A stretch of DNA of 64,000 nt, taken from positions 47,966,001 to 48,030,000 of the forward strand of contig CM048553.1 of the NCBI GenBank assembly GCA_026413225.1, given 5' to 3'. This document shows positions 36,050-48,876 of this stretch, in pieces. How positions within the stretch are numbered: the first letter of the stretch is position 1; each line of letters starts with the position of its first letter. Position numbers and translations under genes: made by a program. The DNA is from Otis tarda. Taxonomy: Eukaryota > Chordata > Aves > Otidiformes > Otididae. The notes below the pieces were generated by a model. The model was not told the origin of the DNA. It saw only the letters and a list, made by a program, of their open reading frames with translations, and did no database searches.

Positions 36050-36500
36050 GGAGCATGGGATTCTTTTTCACACATGAGCATTGAAACTATTACTCATGGT
36101 GTATAGTTTGAGCCAATGCAGTTTTAGGTTGTCTGCTGCACATGTATTCACCATGCATAAACATCTGACAGCAATTACACTTCGTGATGCCGATGGAAAT
36201 CAGAATCATATCTCCTCCCTGAGTTTATAAAAGGGCCTTTTCAACTTTAAGACCCCAAATTAACAAACCAATTATTCATCTGTGTTATTTTAAGCATGTG
36301 CTTTAATCCAGGCCCACTCCTCTAAGCGCACTCAAGCTGAGCAAGTAAGGAAGTACTTTGCTCCACTGGACCTGGGTGCATTTTCCAAGCACTGTTAGAA
36401 ATTAAACAGCTGTAGTTATTTTAATATTTCCAAGACTGTCTTGCCTTTGTAAGGAATCCAGATTCTGATAAAGTGCTGGTTAATTAAGTCAGTTGGAGGA
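36050..36500. promoter_or_regulatory. Possible conserved non-coding element
   Basis: AT-rich, repeat-free stretch with homeodomain-like words ACCAATTATTC near 36269 and TTAATTAA at 36480-36487. An isolated CpG word, CTTCGTGATGCCGATGG, lies near 36181. There is no meaningful open frame. The call rests on texture only. Confidence 0.25.
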
Positions 36501-39119
36501 ACATAGTTCCAATTTTGGAGCAGCTTCTGAGTTTTGCCATTTGTTTTCATTTTTCCCATCAAACATGGTGATGACAGTGGACGAGGAGATGCCCAGCTGG
36601 GGCACAGAAGGACAGCCAGGTTATTGGGTTGTTGACTTCTGTCCAGAGATGTGGATCAGCCTGGGTTTTCCTTCACAAGGGCATGACTGAAGGTAAGTGG
36701 CAGTGCTCCACACCCAATTTAGGCAATATAAAATTTGCCCTCTTTTGATGTACGCTGAATACGTTAGCTCAGCCACTTTTTTAATCCATCACTACACAGT
36801 GATCTTTTTTGCACACGATGGGTTAATCTGATCTATAACAGCACCCCAGTATTTTCTCTCTCATGAAACTTTTCTCATGGAAAGTAATTTGCTTTCAATC
36901 TTTTGGACTTCAGCAGAGCAAGGAAGTTACCAAAAATGTCCCTTTGGCAATTTCTGCTCTTAACATCTGTCCCGGTGGTGTCAGTAAGGGTAATGAAGGC
37001 CCAGATGTCACTTCACCCTTTGGTTTGTGTGGCATAGAAAGCTCTCAGTGACGAGGTCCCACTTCTGCACAAGCCCAAGGTGTGCCAGGGGTATTTGGTC
37101 TCTCATTGCAAAGAAGAGACGTCAGGACAGAAGGAGCGAGTCTCTGATGAATTGCATGCTAAAAGGAGATCCACATTCTGCCAGTTGTGTGGTTATATGC
37201 TGGGACATGGTTTTTTAATGGAGATGGAAAACAGACATTTTGACAGGACCGAGTTTTGCTCAGGGCTATCTATGTGCTGCTCTCACGAAAGCTTCTTGGC
37301 CCAATTTGACCCTGGTTTGAGAAGACACAACTCTGCTGAGGCGTGATGGAGCTCAGTTTGATACTGAGGTGCAGTTGAAGAAAAATATTCCATGCTGTCT
37401 CCTGTCAGGGCAGCGTGAGGAGCCCTGTGAGAACCTAGTTATGAAATCCTACTGCTGCCCTGTGCTTGTTTGGCTGGCAAGCATGCAGATTTAACGAACA
37501 ATGTTTTGGTTCTCCAATTGATCTTTAATTCCAACTCTCTTCTTTCAAGCTTGTCTTGTAGAACAGACGCCCTGTGAATAAACTGTTATTTGGGCTTTAC
37601 CTGTTCCGAGCATCAGAAAATCTCAAAGAATTTCTTTCATGAGCATAGAATTTTACTGTAATATAAATAAATAAATAAACAGAGAAAGAAAGGAAAAAAT
37701 AGTGAAAGAATTAATCTGAAACAGCACTTCAACTACTGCAATACAAGAGGAGAAAAACTTTTCAAAGTCCTTGGATGTGGATCTTGCCAGAAGGGATCAA
37801 GTCAGCGCAAGGTGATGTTTTTCTTCCTTTTGGTGATGGTACTAGCAGGGCTTTGGAAAGTACTGCAGCATTATCATTATGTAGTTATGGGTGGAATTTC
37901 TTTCCCCTTTTTCAAAGGTACTTTTGTTTGAAATGCCTACACTGGTGCTGAATCGTCTCCCTGGAAGACTTCAGGTCAAAGCTAAGACTGTTGAAAGGGA
38001 CACTGTAGTCAGATGCAGGCGAGCTTGGTTAAACTGCAGGAGGGTAAATATCACACTCATATTAGCCCTTGGCCCATATTACATGTAAAGTTAGATTAGG
38101 TGATTTGATAATCAAATCTAAACCAGCTACTACAGTACTAATAGGAGATAGCAGGCTTGTAAGTTAATGCCAAAATGTCAACAATGATGTCTGTCCTCAG
38201 AAGACCTCAAGAAAGAGTAGAAAGAGTTTTTAGTTCAGCAAACTAGATTTCACATACTCTGTGCCCATGAGGCAGCCCCACTGAAGGCATAGCATTTATT
38301 CTTGTCTTGCGGCCCAGACATGTTCAGCTACCTTGGTGGACCATAAGTTTAATATTATCATGAGGTGGGGTCTGCGTGCTGTTTCAAGGAATCAAAAATG
38401 ACAAAATGCCTTGTAACCTCAGGGGTGGGAAAGGGAATGGTCTTGGAATATGACTGGGCTCTTCCCCATACAAGGGCTACTGTATAGTGATGCTAGCAAT
38501 CACTCTTGCCAGCTCCCTGTGACAGTCATGGTACTCTGTAGGTAGTCCCACCTGTTTCATTTAACTGACCTGACCTAAACGATCTTGCAATAATGGTACC
38601 AGAGAATAGTACACTTCATTTATCCATTAAACTCACTGAATGTTGCCAACTTCACCTTGCCCAGCATGGCTTTGGTATCCTGTAGAGCTGTATGGGAAGC
38701 TCATATTTCATATGACAGGTCATATGAGCTCATATCAAGTTCATTTGAGTTGTCTCCTGAGAGGTTCAAAAGCCCACTGGGCAGTGACTAGTGCTTAACT
38801 GCCAGCTGCCATAGTTAAAGATAACTGAAGTCACTCTATCTCTTGCAACAAAACTGACTCTGCCACCTAATCCCCTCCATCACTGAGCAGCCAACCACTG
38901 CAAATTAAATTAAGCCTTGTCTGTCTCTACAGGGCCCAAAAGGAAGATGTAGAAGACAAAGCTCTCCACTACTACTGCACGTAGCAGCCTGTTTCCTCCT
39001 TGTTAGTGAAAGAGTGTTTCTTTGGATTTTTTTAGGAAAAGTCAAGTATGACAACAGGGTGTGGGAAAAAAAATGAAATGAATCTCCCTTCAATGAATAG
39101 GGAAATAATTCTGAGAAAC
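36501..39119. other. Non-coding DNA, no gene seen
   Basis: Single-copy DNA. A good plus-strand donor consensus, AAG|GTAAGTGG, lies at 36690-36700, but no convincing coding exon precedes it. A (TAAA)4 run is listed separately. The segment 38684-38760 has several CATATGA/AGCTCATAT words in both orientations. No other structure was noted. Confidence 0.5.
37664..37679. repeat. (TAAA)4 microsatellite
   Basis: Four TAAA units followed by a purine-rich AGAAAGAAAGG run; simple-sequence DNA. Confidence 0.85.
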
Positions 39120-39660
39120 ACAGCAACTTAGATATTAAAGTCTTCCCTCTCCATGAGAGGAAAACCCATCCCCAGTCATAAAGCCCTTCAAATCAAGCTC
39201 AGGTACCTTTTCAGAAGATGATTGCCAGTTCAGGATCTGTTCAATGTGGAGAATTACAAATGTACCATTTTTAATCGTGATAAATAACTTCTCTTTTATC
39301 AAATAATCTCTGCTGGAAATAGTTTCTCTCTGTGCAGTAATGATAATTTGCGCACTTATCATTCGGTACCTTCCCAAGACAAGCAGCCAGCCATGGGATG
39401 TAATTTAACAACTTACAGGTTCATCCAGCCCTTTCCAGCCAAAAGGGCATTTCACGTTATTTAAGAGACTTTGCCATATATTGTCATCAATTTAAGATTT
39501 TGCCAGCCCCTAGTCATTACAATTTTCCACTTAGCACTTCACTTTATAACCTGGGGATGTGGCTGCTGAACGACGCCAGCAGTCCCACTGAATTATCTGC
39601 TCCGTGCAGATGATGGGATAATTACCAAAAGGATGCAAATTGCTGACTGTTGAAGGGAAC
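39120..39660. promoter_or_regulatory. Possible conserved non-coding element with octamer
   Basis: Repeat-free AT-rich block with TAATTA at 39619-39624 and a perfect POU octamer ATGCAAAT nine bases later at 39633-39640. Words such as ATCGTGATAAATAAC near 39276 and AATGATAATTTGCGC near 39339 also occur. The close homeodomain-octamer pair is a recurring arrangement in neural and pluripotency enhancers. No coding signal was seen. Confidence 0.32.
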
Positions 39661-41877
39661 TATCATGATTAGCTGTATGTGTCACGTACATAGGTTGGAA
39701 AGGCATGGTGGGAAAAAAAAAAAGGGCTATCTGTGACATGCTTATCCCCCTCCTTGTGTGTTTTCAGCTGGATGTCTCTCCGGGGTTGTGTCTGTTGAGT
39801 GCTCAGAGGGATGGGGTCTGGCATCTCAATTGGTGTGCTGCATGCCGTCTCCATTGAGTCAGCAACAGAGAGGCAGGGAAGGTCATCAAGGTCCCATGGT
39901 TCACTCCCTTGCAAATATCTGTGGCAGGCCCAGGGCTGGAACAGCCCTGGTTGCAAGGCCAGAGCACATCTTCATAGCCACTGCAAAGGCGTGAGCTATG
40001 CTATCAAAGCCAGACACGTAGGAGTTGTGTTCAGGAGGAGCAGGCAGTCGTTTTGGTATTAGTGCATTAGTCCACTAGCGCACAGTCTTTCCTTCATCTT
40101 CGGCATCTCCCCAGATCCCTCTGGGGCCTGCAGCAGACTACGAACTGTCTCAGCAGCTCCTTTGCTGCTTTCCCTGGTTGTCCTCTGCCAGAGGCACCTA
40201 GAGACATTGTCTGCTACTCGGCAAGGAGAGAGGAAAAGACCACATGGAATGGCAGACTCTGGTCTGGCTGGCGGGCAACTAGCGTGTAGCTGGGAACTCC
40301 CTTTGTAGAGAGCACTGTTAGGTCCCTCCTTTGCACTTGTGATCGTAGCCTGGCTGTGTGCTCGCTCTCCCGCTCTCCTGCCTTCTCCCTGGCTGAAGGA
40401 TGGGGAATTAGATGGCGCTGTGGAGAGGATTTGCAAAAGGAGCTCTGGGCACAGGACAATGCTTCTCTGTATTTAGGGTACAGTGCTTTGAGTGAGTTGA
40501 CCTGGGGTTTGGGATCCGCTCTCTGCTGAGAATACCTGCTTGTGGGAGTGGAATTTCTTTTTCATTGGCAGACTCAAGCAAAAACAGGTTAGGACTACTA
40601 GGTGAGACTTATCCACTTGAAGAAGGATTTCCCCATCCCAGATTTCTGCAGCAGTGACCCTAGGCTTTCATTACAGTCTGCATACACATAGCTAACACAG
40701 TCTTGAATCTTCCCATTTTTGTCCTAAACTAGGTCATGGCACCCTGAAACTGTGTCGTTCTCCTTTTTCTATAAACAAAGATGGAGGTGACCAGCTTAGT
40801 GGCAGACTTCTATGTTGCAGTGTGAATAGTGAGATGAGTCCTACTTACTCCCACAGACATAGATTTTATGAGACTGGGGACAATCTCTGGCCTTTACAGC
40901 AGCTTTCTTCTGACAGCCCTACCAGCTCTTACTGTCCCTGTTGTTGTTATCTTAAAAAAAAAAGCACCAGTGCAGTGCTTTCTGGCCTCCTAGCAGACGC
41001 AATCAGGCCCGGTGCTCTCCAGCTGGCTATTTGAGCTGTACTCGATTCCCAAAAGCCTGCTAGAGTCTCACTGCAGCATCCTCAGGTTCCTAACTGTGCC
41101 TCCTACCCCTCCCAGGAGTCGTGCTGCTCACGACTGCTTCCTTCCTCTTCCTCCCCACTCACATCCCCGCTTGGATGGGAAGTTTGAAAAAGTAGTGACA
41201 GCATTCATAGTTATCAGCACGGTGGGTGACCTAATGTGAGGCTTTTCTTCTCTGCTGGCTGCCTCGAAGCTCACAGGAATCTGTGGTGTCTGCCTATTTG
41301 ACAAACCTGGCTGAGTTGGACCAGCCAGCCTGAAAGACGTCTGGGGAATTGGTCTGCAAGTCTCATTTCCTTGGGAAACCATCATTTATTTAAAGCCTTG
41401 CTTCATTTAAATAGAAGAAGTCTTTTGGCTCCTTTGGCTACTTCTTGCTTTTAAAGGGTCCTTTGGACTGGAAGAAAAAGCAAATAATCCCTTCCATAAG
41501 TGGTTCAACATCCATTTTAAAACCCTAAAAAATTTGAAGAGATCATCTACCTGTACCCCACCTGCTGCTGCGACTTAGGCATTTGAACACAAGACCTACA
41601 ACACAGGAACCAGAAGTCAGAGACCTGGACCAGCTTTTTATCAGGCTGAAGTGAAATAAAAGGAGAGAGGAGGGATAGGGAAAAATAGGGGAGGTAAAAT
41701 AGGATGGGGAGAAAAATATGCACATTAAAATGAATTCTAGACATATTTGTTTTCCAATCATTTTTAACATTGGGGTGACTTTTGAACAAATCATTGTGCA
41801 TGGTATTTCAGCCAGACCTGTTATAGCAAAAGCTCACAGTGCAGCACAATTTAATTAAAAAAAAGTTGCAGGATTCT
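39661..41877. other. Non-coding DNA, no gene seen
   Basis: Single-copy DNA with an A run at 39714-39724 and about 40955-40964. The 125-aa minus frame at 40059-40436 and neighbours are overlapping chance frames. No repeat or RNA gene was recognised. Confidence 0.5.
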
Positions 41878-41985
41878 CAAGCGCTCATTAAGCCTCCCAC
41901 CATCGCTGCAGTGTGGGAAGGCGTGCAGAAACAGGGGCTGAACTGCCTGGTGTCACGCAGCACCTGTGTCCCTGCAGTCCCTGGT
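41878..41985 (+). mobile_element. Degraded MIR-like SINE tail
   Basis: CATTAAGCCTCCCACCATCG, GCAGTGTGGGAAGGCGTGC, GAAACAGGGGCTGAACTGCC, then TGGTGTCACGCAGCACCTG tracks a MIR tail in order: CATTAATCCTCACAACA, CCCTGTGAGGTAGG, AAACTGAGGC, AAGTGACTTGCCC and AAGGTCACACAGC. Divergence is high but four consecutive blocks line up. Confidence 0.6.
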
Positions 41986-44627
41986 GCCTTTTTTAGTCAT
42001 CACATCATTTTTTTCCTCTGTGCACCTCACCTCTTTTAAGATTTTGCTGTCTCACACGTAGGCAGTGCCTGGTGTTTTTATGGTTGGGTACAAGCTGTGA
42101 CGATTGAGGAGGGGGTGACTACGAGGACTGGCCGTGCTCCAGCTCTTTGGCCCTGACACTGCACTAACGTGCTGATTTGGGGACCATCTGACCCCAGCAG
42201 GGGGGACATCCCTGCTGTTGCCCTCTGTGGTGATGTTTAGTGCTGGGCGCTGGAAGATGTGGGGGCCAAAGCACTATCTCACAGAGTTCCGTGAGTGCTT
42301 TTATTTTTTTTGCTAGCTAACAAAGTGACCCAGCCATTGATTTGGTAAAATGTCACTCTGCTGCTTGACAAAGGACGAAAATTCCCACTACCAGCTGTAA
42401 TGACTATATTCCTGGGTTTACACCTGTGTAAACATGAGAATGAGACCAGGCATGGCGTGACAGGGCTGGGAGAAGAGTTATGGCTGAGGGAAGACTTTAA
42501 AAAGATGATGTTGAGAATAGGGCTCTGCTTCTGCCTTTGCAGCCAGGATCATGCTCTCTCAGTGCCGTAACTTTGGGGTACGCTGCTTGTGTCTGTGTAG
42601 CTGTGCATCTTCCAGATGGCTTACAGGTGCTCTACAGGATTGGCATTAAAGTCTGCTTGCATAAGGTATTAGGGAGGGAACATTTACTTGGAAAAAAAAA
42701 AACAAACCTCAGCTTCTCGAAATGCAAAATGACTCTGTTATGTCATGTTATTAAAATGCAGAGATTGGTCAGTGGATTTTTTGAGCGAGAATCCAGATTT
42801 CCAAACGCTCTTTGCTTGAGAAGGGGGCCAGGCTTTGAAGAGATGTCCCTTCTTGCCTGGGTAGGTGACCACAGGGCAGGGTCTTCGCCAGCACTGGGCA
42901 CTTTGCATCATGTGAGGAGCTGCTCACGGTGAGAGTTTCTGTTTTACACAAGATGGTCGGTATTTTTGAAGTCTGATCTCAGTTGTATCTATGTCTTCTG
43001 AAAATACATCTGGGTTGTTCCTCAGCAAAGTACGGAGACCTGGGCGTGTTGCTGGGGTGCCTGGGAAAAGGCTTTGCTCTCCGCACTGCAACCTTGGAGA
43101 CTCTCCCGGTGCTTTTTCTCCACACATGCCAGTGAGGGTATTGTTGCACAAGCTCTCAGTCCTGGGCAGTATTTTGGATTTGTGGAGGGGATTCCTGCTG
43201 ACTACACTGCAGTGTTTGTGTTCAGTGTTAAAGACTTTACTACAGTGTATTTTTTTCCAGAAGTCCTGCAGGAAACTTAATGAGTGTATTTTCGTGTAGC
43301 TGTCATCCTCTTGGGATGCTGCATTGGGATGCACATTCCCACTCGGCTCTTGAGCGAGCTCGGTGCAGGACACTCCCTTCCACCTGCTCTGCGTTTAGTG
43401 TCCACTGAACACCTTTGTGCATTCAGTCGATGAAAGCCACCCTGGTGCAGCCGGCAGCACTCCCCACTTCTGCACGAGACCCCGGGCCGTACCAGCACAC
43501 CGCCTTCTGTGGGTGGCAGCTGTATAAGGAAAGACTGCAATGACAGGGCTCGTAGAAACATCTTCGTTCAATAAAACCTAGCAGTTGCTGGCCATCAGTG
43601 AATGAGGGAACTTCACAAGCCAGAGGCTGTGGCCAGATCCCCATGTTTAATAGCTGCCAGTGGGCCCAGTCTCCCTGAATTTGTCCAATTCCTTTTTTAA
43701 CCCATTTGTAATTCCAGTCTTTGCAACATCCTGTGGTGATGTTTGGGTCTTTATTTGTTTTAAACCTGATGTCTGGACATATCATTGGATGGCCGTTTCC
43801 CTTCCTGCCAAAGCCACTTGGCTTCACCTCGTTTCTTCAAAGAGGGCTCTGATGCAGCACCATAAATCATTATGGCCAGAAAATATCCTTTGAATCCCAC
43901 AGCATCATTTCAAAGCTGTGGACTGTGTGTGGTCTTTTAAATATAAAATGCACGCCTAAAAAATTGAAGGGTATTTTTTTCCCTCTAAGTGGTCTGGAAA
44001 GGAGCAGATTGTCCTTGAACTGTTTGCAGAAACTGAAGTTCAGCAGCTGTCGTTCGTTTGGCTTCTCCCCACCTCCGGGACTGATGATATCCTGGAAGGC
44101 AGGAGGGGGACGGGGTTTGGAAGGGCTGGTTGGAAGGGAAGGGTGAGGTTTTGAAATTGCTAGCAGTGATGTTTTCACATCCAAAAGATCTCTCTTCTCC
44201 CATCTCTTAGATTTATTGTGCTCATTTGTTTTTTTCTTTGACCAGAGGCCAACAAACAGCAAGCAATACATATAATTTTTGCAGAAGAGAACTAAAGAGC
44301 AGCTTCCAGAACAGGGCAGCAACAAAGTCTTACAGCATTAATAACGTATCTATATTCACCCTGCATGATAGAAGTAGAAGAATCAATGCTGTAATCAGCT
44401 ATTCAGAAAAAATCAATTTCTAATGCTAAAAAAAAAGCAAAACTTTCACCCTTTAAAAAAGAAAGTGAATAGGAATCTGAGCAAGTTTAAAATTTGGTGA
44501 GCATTTTGGAGACCTGAAATAAAGTGCTACCAGGAGCTCAGGATGGAGCAAACTGTGATTCACTGGCCAGAAATTTCAGTAAAAGACTGAAAGTCACTGA
44601 ACCCAGTGCTCCTGAAAGTGTTGAAGG
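41986..44627. other. Non-coding DNA, no gene seen
   Basis: Single-copy DNA. Frames of up to 151 aa (minus, 43870-44325) and 149 aa (minus, 42924-43373) lack recognised domains. A fragment at 42400-42455 (GGGTTTACACCTGTGTAAAC, then GAGAATGAGACC) resembles the TCAATGGGA-core ancient repeat. An A run lies at about 42692-42702. Confidence 0.5.
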
Positions 44628-44705
44628 ATTAAGAGCCTGATCCTATGCTACGTGGAGGCAGTGGGACTTCTGACTTGGTCAAACAAAGGTCAGCCCTAAA
44701 TAAAG
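44628..44705. repeat. Ancient TCAATGG-core repeat fragment
   Basis: GAGCCTGATCCTATGCTACG, then GGAGGCAGTGGGACTTCTGA and CTTGG resembles an amniote-wide repeat form like GGGCCTGATCCTGC then ACTGAAGTCAATGGGAGTT. It is diverged, and only a partial match. Confidence 0.45.
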
Positions 44706-47700
44706 GGCTTAGGTCCCCAAAGAAGAACGTGTGATGTCCTATAGGGTATGGGCAAAACATCTCCTCCTAATCAAGCAGATCCTGTTGCCCTGGCAAACAG
44801 TCAGAGCTCATTTCTGCAGGGAATACCCCTTTCCTTGCTTCAGGAGAGCAGTTTCCCAGGAGCTGCAGCCATGTAGAATATGGCTTTACAGGAGGTGTGA
44901 AAGTCTTAGGCTCTTGCAGTGTCACAGAGGAGCTCTGTATCTACTACAACAATCCAGGTACGGAGAATCCGTATTTTATTTCTACCTAACTAACTCATCT
45001 GCTGTGAACGCTTTTAAATCAATGAAGTGGGCCACAAAATTTGCCCTTGCATGTATAGAGTACAACATAACGAGCATCTCTGAGAAGCCAGGCAGGAGAA
45101 CACCGTAACTGTCTGCCTTTTCCAAAAAGGAGCAAATTCTTTTGCTCTGATATGTCGTGATGGACCCTGACGGTAGTGGTCTATTAATAGCAGCAGGTCA
45201 CTCTAGGAGAATGCATGGGGAGGGTGAAGCGTGTAGCATACGGTTTTGCACGTTGAGGGACGCAGCAGTTAGTTGGCCAAAGGCTGGCTTCATCTGGGTC
45301 TCTCTTTCTGATCTCACAAGCTTTGTCCTCATAAATACGTGTGCTTGGAACAGGCTGTACCAGCGGTTTCAGTCACCTTGGGACTTCAACCTCAAATCGT
45401 GCAAAACTGCAGACATGAGCTGTGCAAAGCTGCCTTTAGTGATTTGTTAAGCCAAGCAAGAAAAAAGAAAGAAACATCACCATCCGACATCTAGCCTGGT
45501 GCACAAATTTGTCCTGTAGACAGCCATATGTACACTTGCCTCTAAACCACAGAATCTGAGTTAATTTAGTTGTTGAGCTATTTCTTATGCCAAGAATAAC
45601 AAACCAAAGGGCTTCCCACCCAGCATAGATTTTGTATAGTGTTGTCATGAATGTGGACTGAGTTTACAGAACCAAATCTTTATTGTGCTTATCCCTTCTC
45701 TGGTAATATCTAGATTAACATTTGAGGTGACAAACTGTATAATCCATAAAAGGTAAATTATACGGCATAGTAGTCTCACTAAAATGGACTCCCCTGTGTA
45801 AAATGGTAGAGTAGCATAGATGGGCATTAAAAGTGAATATGACTCTTTGATAGAAAGCAAAGCCCTCCCTCACCCTCTTTTTAATAGCGGTGGCTCTGAA
45901 AGTTACATTAGTTTTACTGCTGTCCTTAAGGCTAAAAGGAGAGGCACGTGAGTCTTTGGTCTTTCAATTAAAATGAACTTTATTGCAAAACGTTTGTTCT
46001 TTTGTTGGCTTGCCAGCTGGGTGGCTTCAGGAGCTTGAATAATACATGTGCAGCATTGTACAGTAATTGTTCCCCATCCTCTAAAATTCACAGATTACGA
46101 ATTCATAGATTGTTTGTGCAGCTGACAGTGGCTTTGAGCTTCCTCATAGTTAGAAAAGGACTGAACCGAGTGCAGACTCCATGTAAACAGCTTCAGTGAA
46201 TCTAGATTGAATAGTTATCCTTAGCCTGTGTTGGCAAAAAAAAGACATCAACCCCAAGCCTACCACAAAGGGTACACCAGGCTGGCAAGGTATGAAGCCC
46301 AGATTCATCCTGGCTGCCCTGAGGCAGAGGTAAATCTAATTGAGGTGCCTGATTCAAGAGCATCACCTAAGCACATAACCTTAGCCAGCGCAAGTGAGAC
46401 CACGCCAGAAGACGATGAGAATGGGATGAGTTACCCTGCAAGACCTCTTTGTCTGTCTTGAGAGAAGAAAAATAGAGCTCTCGGGGTGACCAGTCAGTAA
46501 CGCAGACTTCAGGTGATGCATTGAGTTGACATGCACCTAGGCCTGTGTGCCTGAAAGTGTTCGGGTCCTGCCAGGGAGAGGCTATAAAGCTAGTGAGGTG
46601 TCAGAGCAGCAGCTGCTGTTGCATTGCTAGGGCTGCTCAGACCTGGGAGGAAGAGTGGCCTCGCAGCTGGAGGTGGGAAGGAAAGAGGGAAAACAGTGAG
46701 GTAAAGGCAGAGGAGCAAATGGAAATAATGAAGGTGAGGAAAGGAAGGAGAAAACACAAGAAAAGCTAGAACAAATAAGCTGGAAAGGACATAACACTGT
46801 GGTAAGAGCACTTTCTAATGGTGTACATGTCTGCAAACCTGCTCTGAGCAGTGCGTTTGTTCCCCTCTCAACAGAGTGCATCGGTGCTTCAGTTCCTCAC
46901 TGCAGAGTGGCTCTAATGAACTCTCCTCTGTAGTCTCCTAAACACCTCCCATGGCTTATGCAGGGTATGCTAACGTTTTTGTAAAGGTTTGCTTAGCAAT
47001 GAATAGATCTGCCCTAACTTCAAAATACATCAGTGGCATGTAGCCTCAGGACCCCCTGCGTCTTAAACGAATCCCTGATGGCAAGCCAGATTTAACTGTA
47101 CACAAAAGCAATGTTGTTTTCTTTTTTTTAGGGAACCGCCTTTACATTCAGCTAGAGGAGTTGCAGCCATCTACAGCATATTGCCCTGATGTCAGCCAGA
47201 AAGGAACAAAGGTGTTTTCTTCACAGGTGCATTCGTCCCTGCGCATCGTGGGTGTGGGCGTCAGCTTCAGTGCTGAAAAGCATTTATATTTGATTACTCT
47301 TCTTTTAAAAGAATGTCACTCTCAGAGAGAATTTCAGTGCCTCGGGGCACAAGGAAATGATTGTTTTGGCTGTTTTGAACTGCGTATTTGCTCTTTGTGT
47401 GTGGGGGTACTCTGCTGCAGTTTCCCATTTGTGGGCTCTTTGCCCTTGTGTTGGTGTCTTTCAGCAGACCTCACTGGTAGTAGTGTAACAGTGGAGTGGA
47501 TTAGTGCCATCTTTCAGAGGGTTTGTCTCTCTAAAATAGTGAAATTATGTCTGCAGTGAGGTCCTGAAGACCTGGCAAGTATTCACGGTACAAAAATTGG
47601 ACACAGAAGTCCTAAATCTCCTTCTGGCCGTAGGAACACAAGCACTCATGAAGGATTCCTTTAGGATGGACATTGCACCCAAAGGACGAAATTTTGCATG

Positions 47701-48029
47701 GTGCCTCTGAGCACCAGGGATGAGCGAGGTGAGAGAGGCAATGGCACTGGAGGACCTGCAGCCCATCTGCTCTTGGCTGCTTGATGGCCCTCAAGGGTTG
47801 CTGCATCTGGAGTGTGGTTTGGAGCAACCCTGGGTCACATCTTGAGCGAGGGGCTATGGGAATCTCCTCTGCAGTTCCCTCACATCGCTGGTGCTCAGAT
47901 CTGAATCCCAGAGGTTTGAGGCTTGGAAGAAAGCACTGCCCATGTCCAACCACATAAATCCACAAGATTATGAAAATGACGAGAGCTGCTGGTGAGTATC
48001 TGCAATGGGAGGTGATTGCTTCAGAGTGA
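44706..48029. other. Non-coding DNA, no gene seen
   Basis: Single-copy DNA. A strong acceptor-like signal, a T-rich run ending in TTTTTTTTAG at 47131, precedes a frame that stays open to 47559. The resulting peptide has no known domain, so it is listed as a finding rather than a gene. Frames at 46545-46881 are purine-rich chance frames. Confidence 0.5.
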
Positions 48030-48260
48030 GGATTTGCTTATGCAAAATCACTGAGGAAAACTTAATCTGAATTAACTAAATATGTGAATTGAAAGTGGAT
48101 TAGCAATGCCACATAAATGGATGGATTCCTTAGACTCTTCTCTTCGGAATTAAAATGGTCCTAATTTGCTTCAGCATAATTAGAAGAGAACGTCATACAG
48201 GCCTTTAATGAGCTATAACTTACTGACCGTAAAAGTTAGTCTGGGTTAATTTTTTTGTGT
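48030..48260. promoter_or_regulatory. Possible conserved non-coding element
   Basis: AT-rich, repeat-free stretch with TAATTA at 48177-48182 and several half sites (AATTAACTAAAT near 48070, TTTAATGAGC near 48204). CpG words AGAACGTCAT and GACCGTAAAAG persist. Its texture resembles conserved enhancer DNA; it is not testable here. Confidence 0.28.
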
Positions 48261-48427
48261 CTCCCAGCAGGAGTGGGATTGGAATACAGTCCTGAAATTT
48301 TTTTTTAATAGGAAACTTGTATTGTCTTTGCTGGGGATTTTAGTAACTGATTCTGATAATGTAGTAATCTCTTTTTACAATGATTATACTATTTTTAATC
48401 TTAAGATATAAAAACTCTGAATAAGCA

Positions 48428-48470
48428 GTTAATTAATCCTCACCATGTCCCTGTGAGGTTGGTAAAGGCT
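48428..48470 (+). mobile_element. Short MIR-like fragment
   Basis: GTTAATTAATCCTCACCATG followed by TCCCTGTGAGGTTGGTAA is close to the MIR segment TTTAATCCTCACAACAACC then CTGTGAGGTAGGTA. The match is short but specific. Confidence 0.55.
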
Positions 48471-48855
48471 TTGCAACGATCACTTCGTTCATACTGTTCT
48501 ATGTCTGCTTTTAGTCATTTAGTGGAATACAGCAAGGCAAAGCAGTGCTACAAGATATGGGAGGGAAGATGAATATCAAATCTTATTGAATGCATGGGAG
48601 GAATTAAGTAAGAAAAAAAATGTTATTACCCAATTTAGAATTTGGTCAAGCCACCGTGATGCACTTGTGAGAAAATGTCAGGGGAGCTTTAGCGATCAGG
48701 GCATCTAACCAAATCCACAGCACATATAACAGTACCACACACAGTGCTCTGTGGTGGGGAACAACTTGTTAGCAGGGTGTAAATCAAGGATTAAAAATAA
48801 TTTATCTAATTTCCTTTTATTTGGAAATAGGATTTATCTATTTAAATTACATTTC

Positions 48856-48876
48856 TTTTTTTTTTAAAAAAAAAAA
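48856..48876. repeat. T10A11 palindromic tract
   Basis: Ten T are followed directly by eleven A, forming a perfect self-complementary run. It is probably simple-sequence DNA; it could extrude as a hairpin and is prone to length variation. Confidence 0.85.

Noticed and set aside
36570-36700. Possible exon ending at AAG|GTAAGTGG
   Set aside because: The donor is good, but the acceptor side is weak and the frame ends in a stop just before the donor; the peptide is unrecognised.
42924-44325. Minus-strand frames of 149, 134 and 151 aa in succession
   Set aside because: They overlap plus-strand frames of similar size and show no family resemblance; chance frames of this length are expected in 64 kb.
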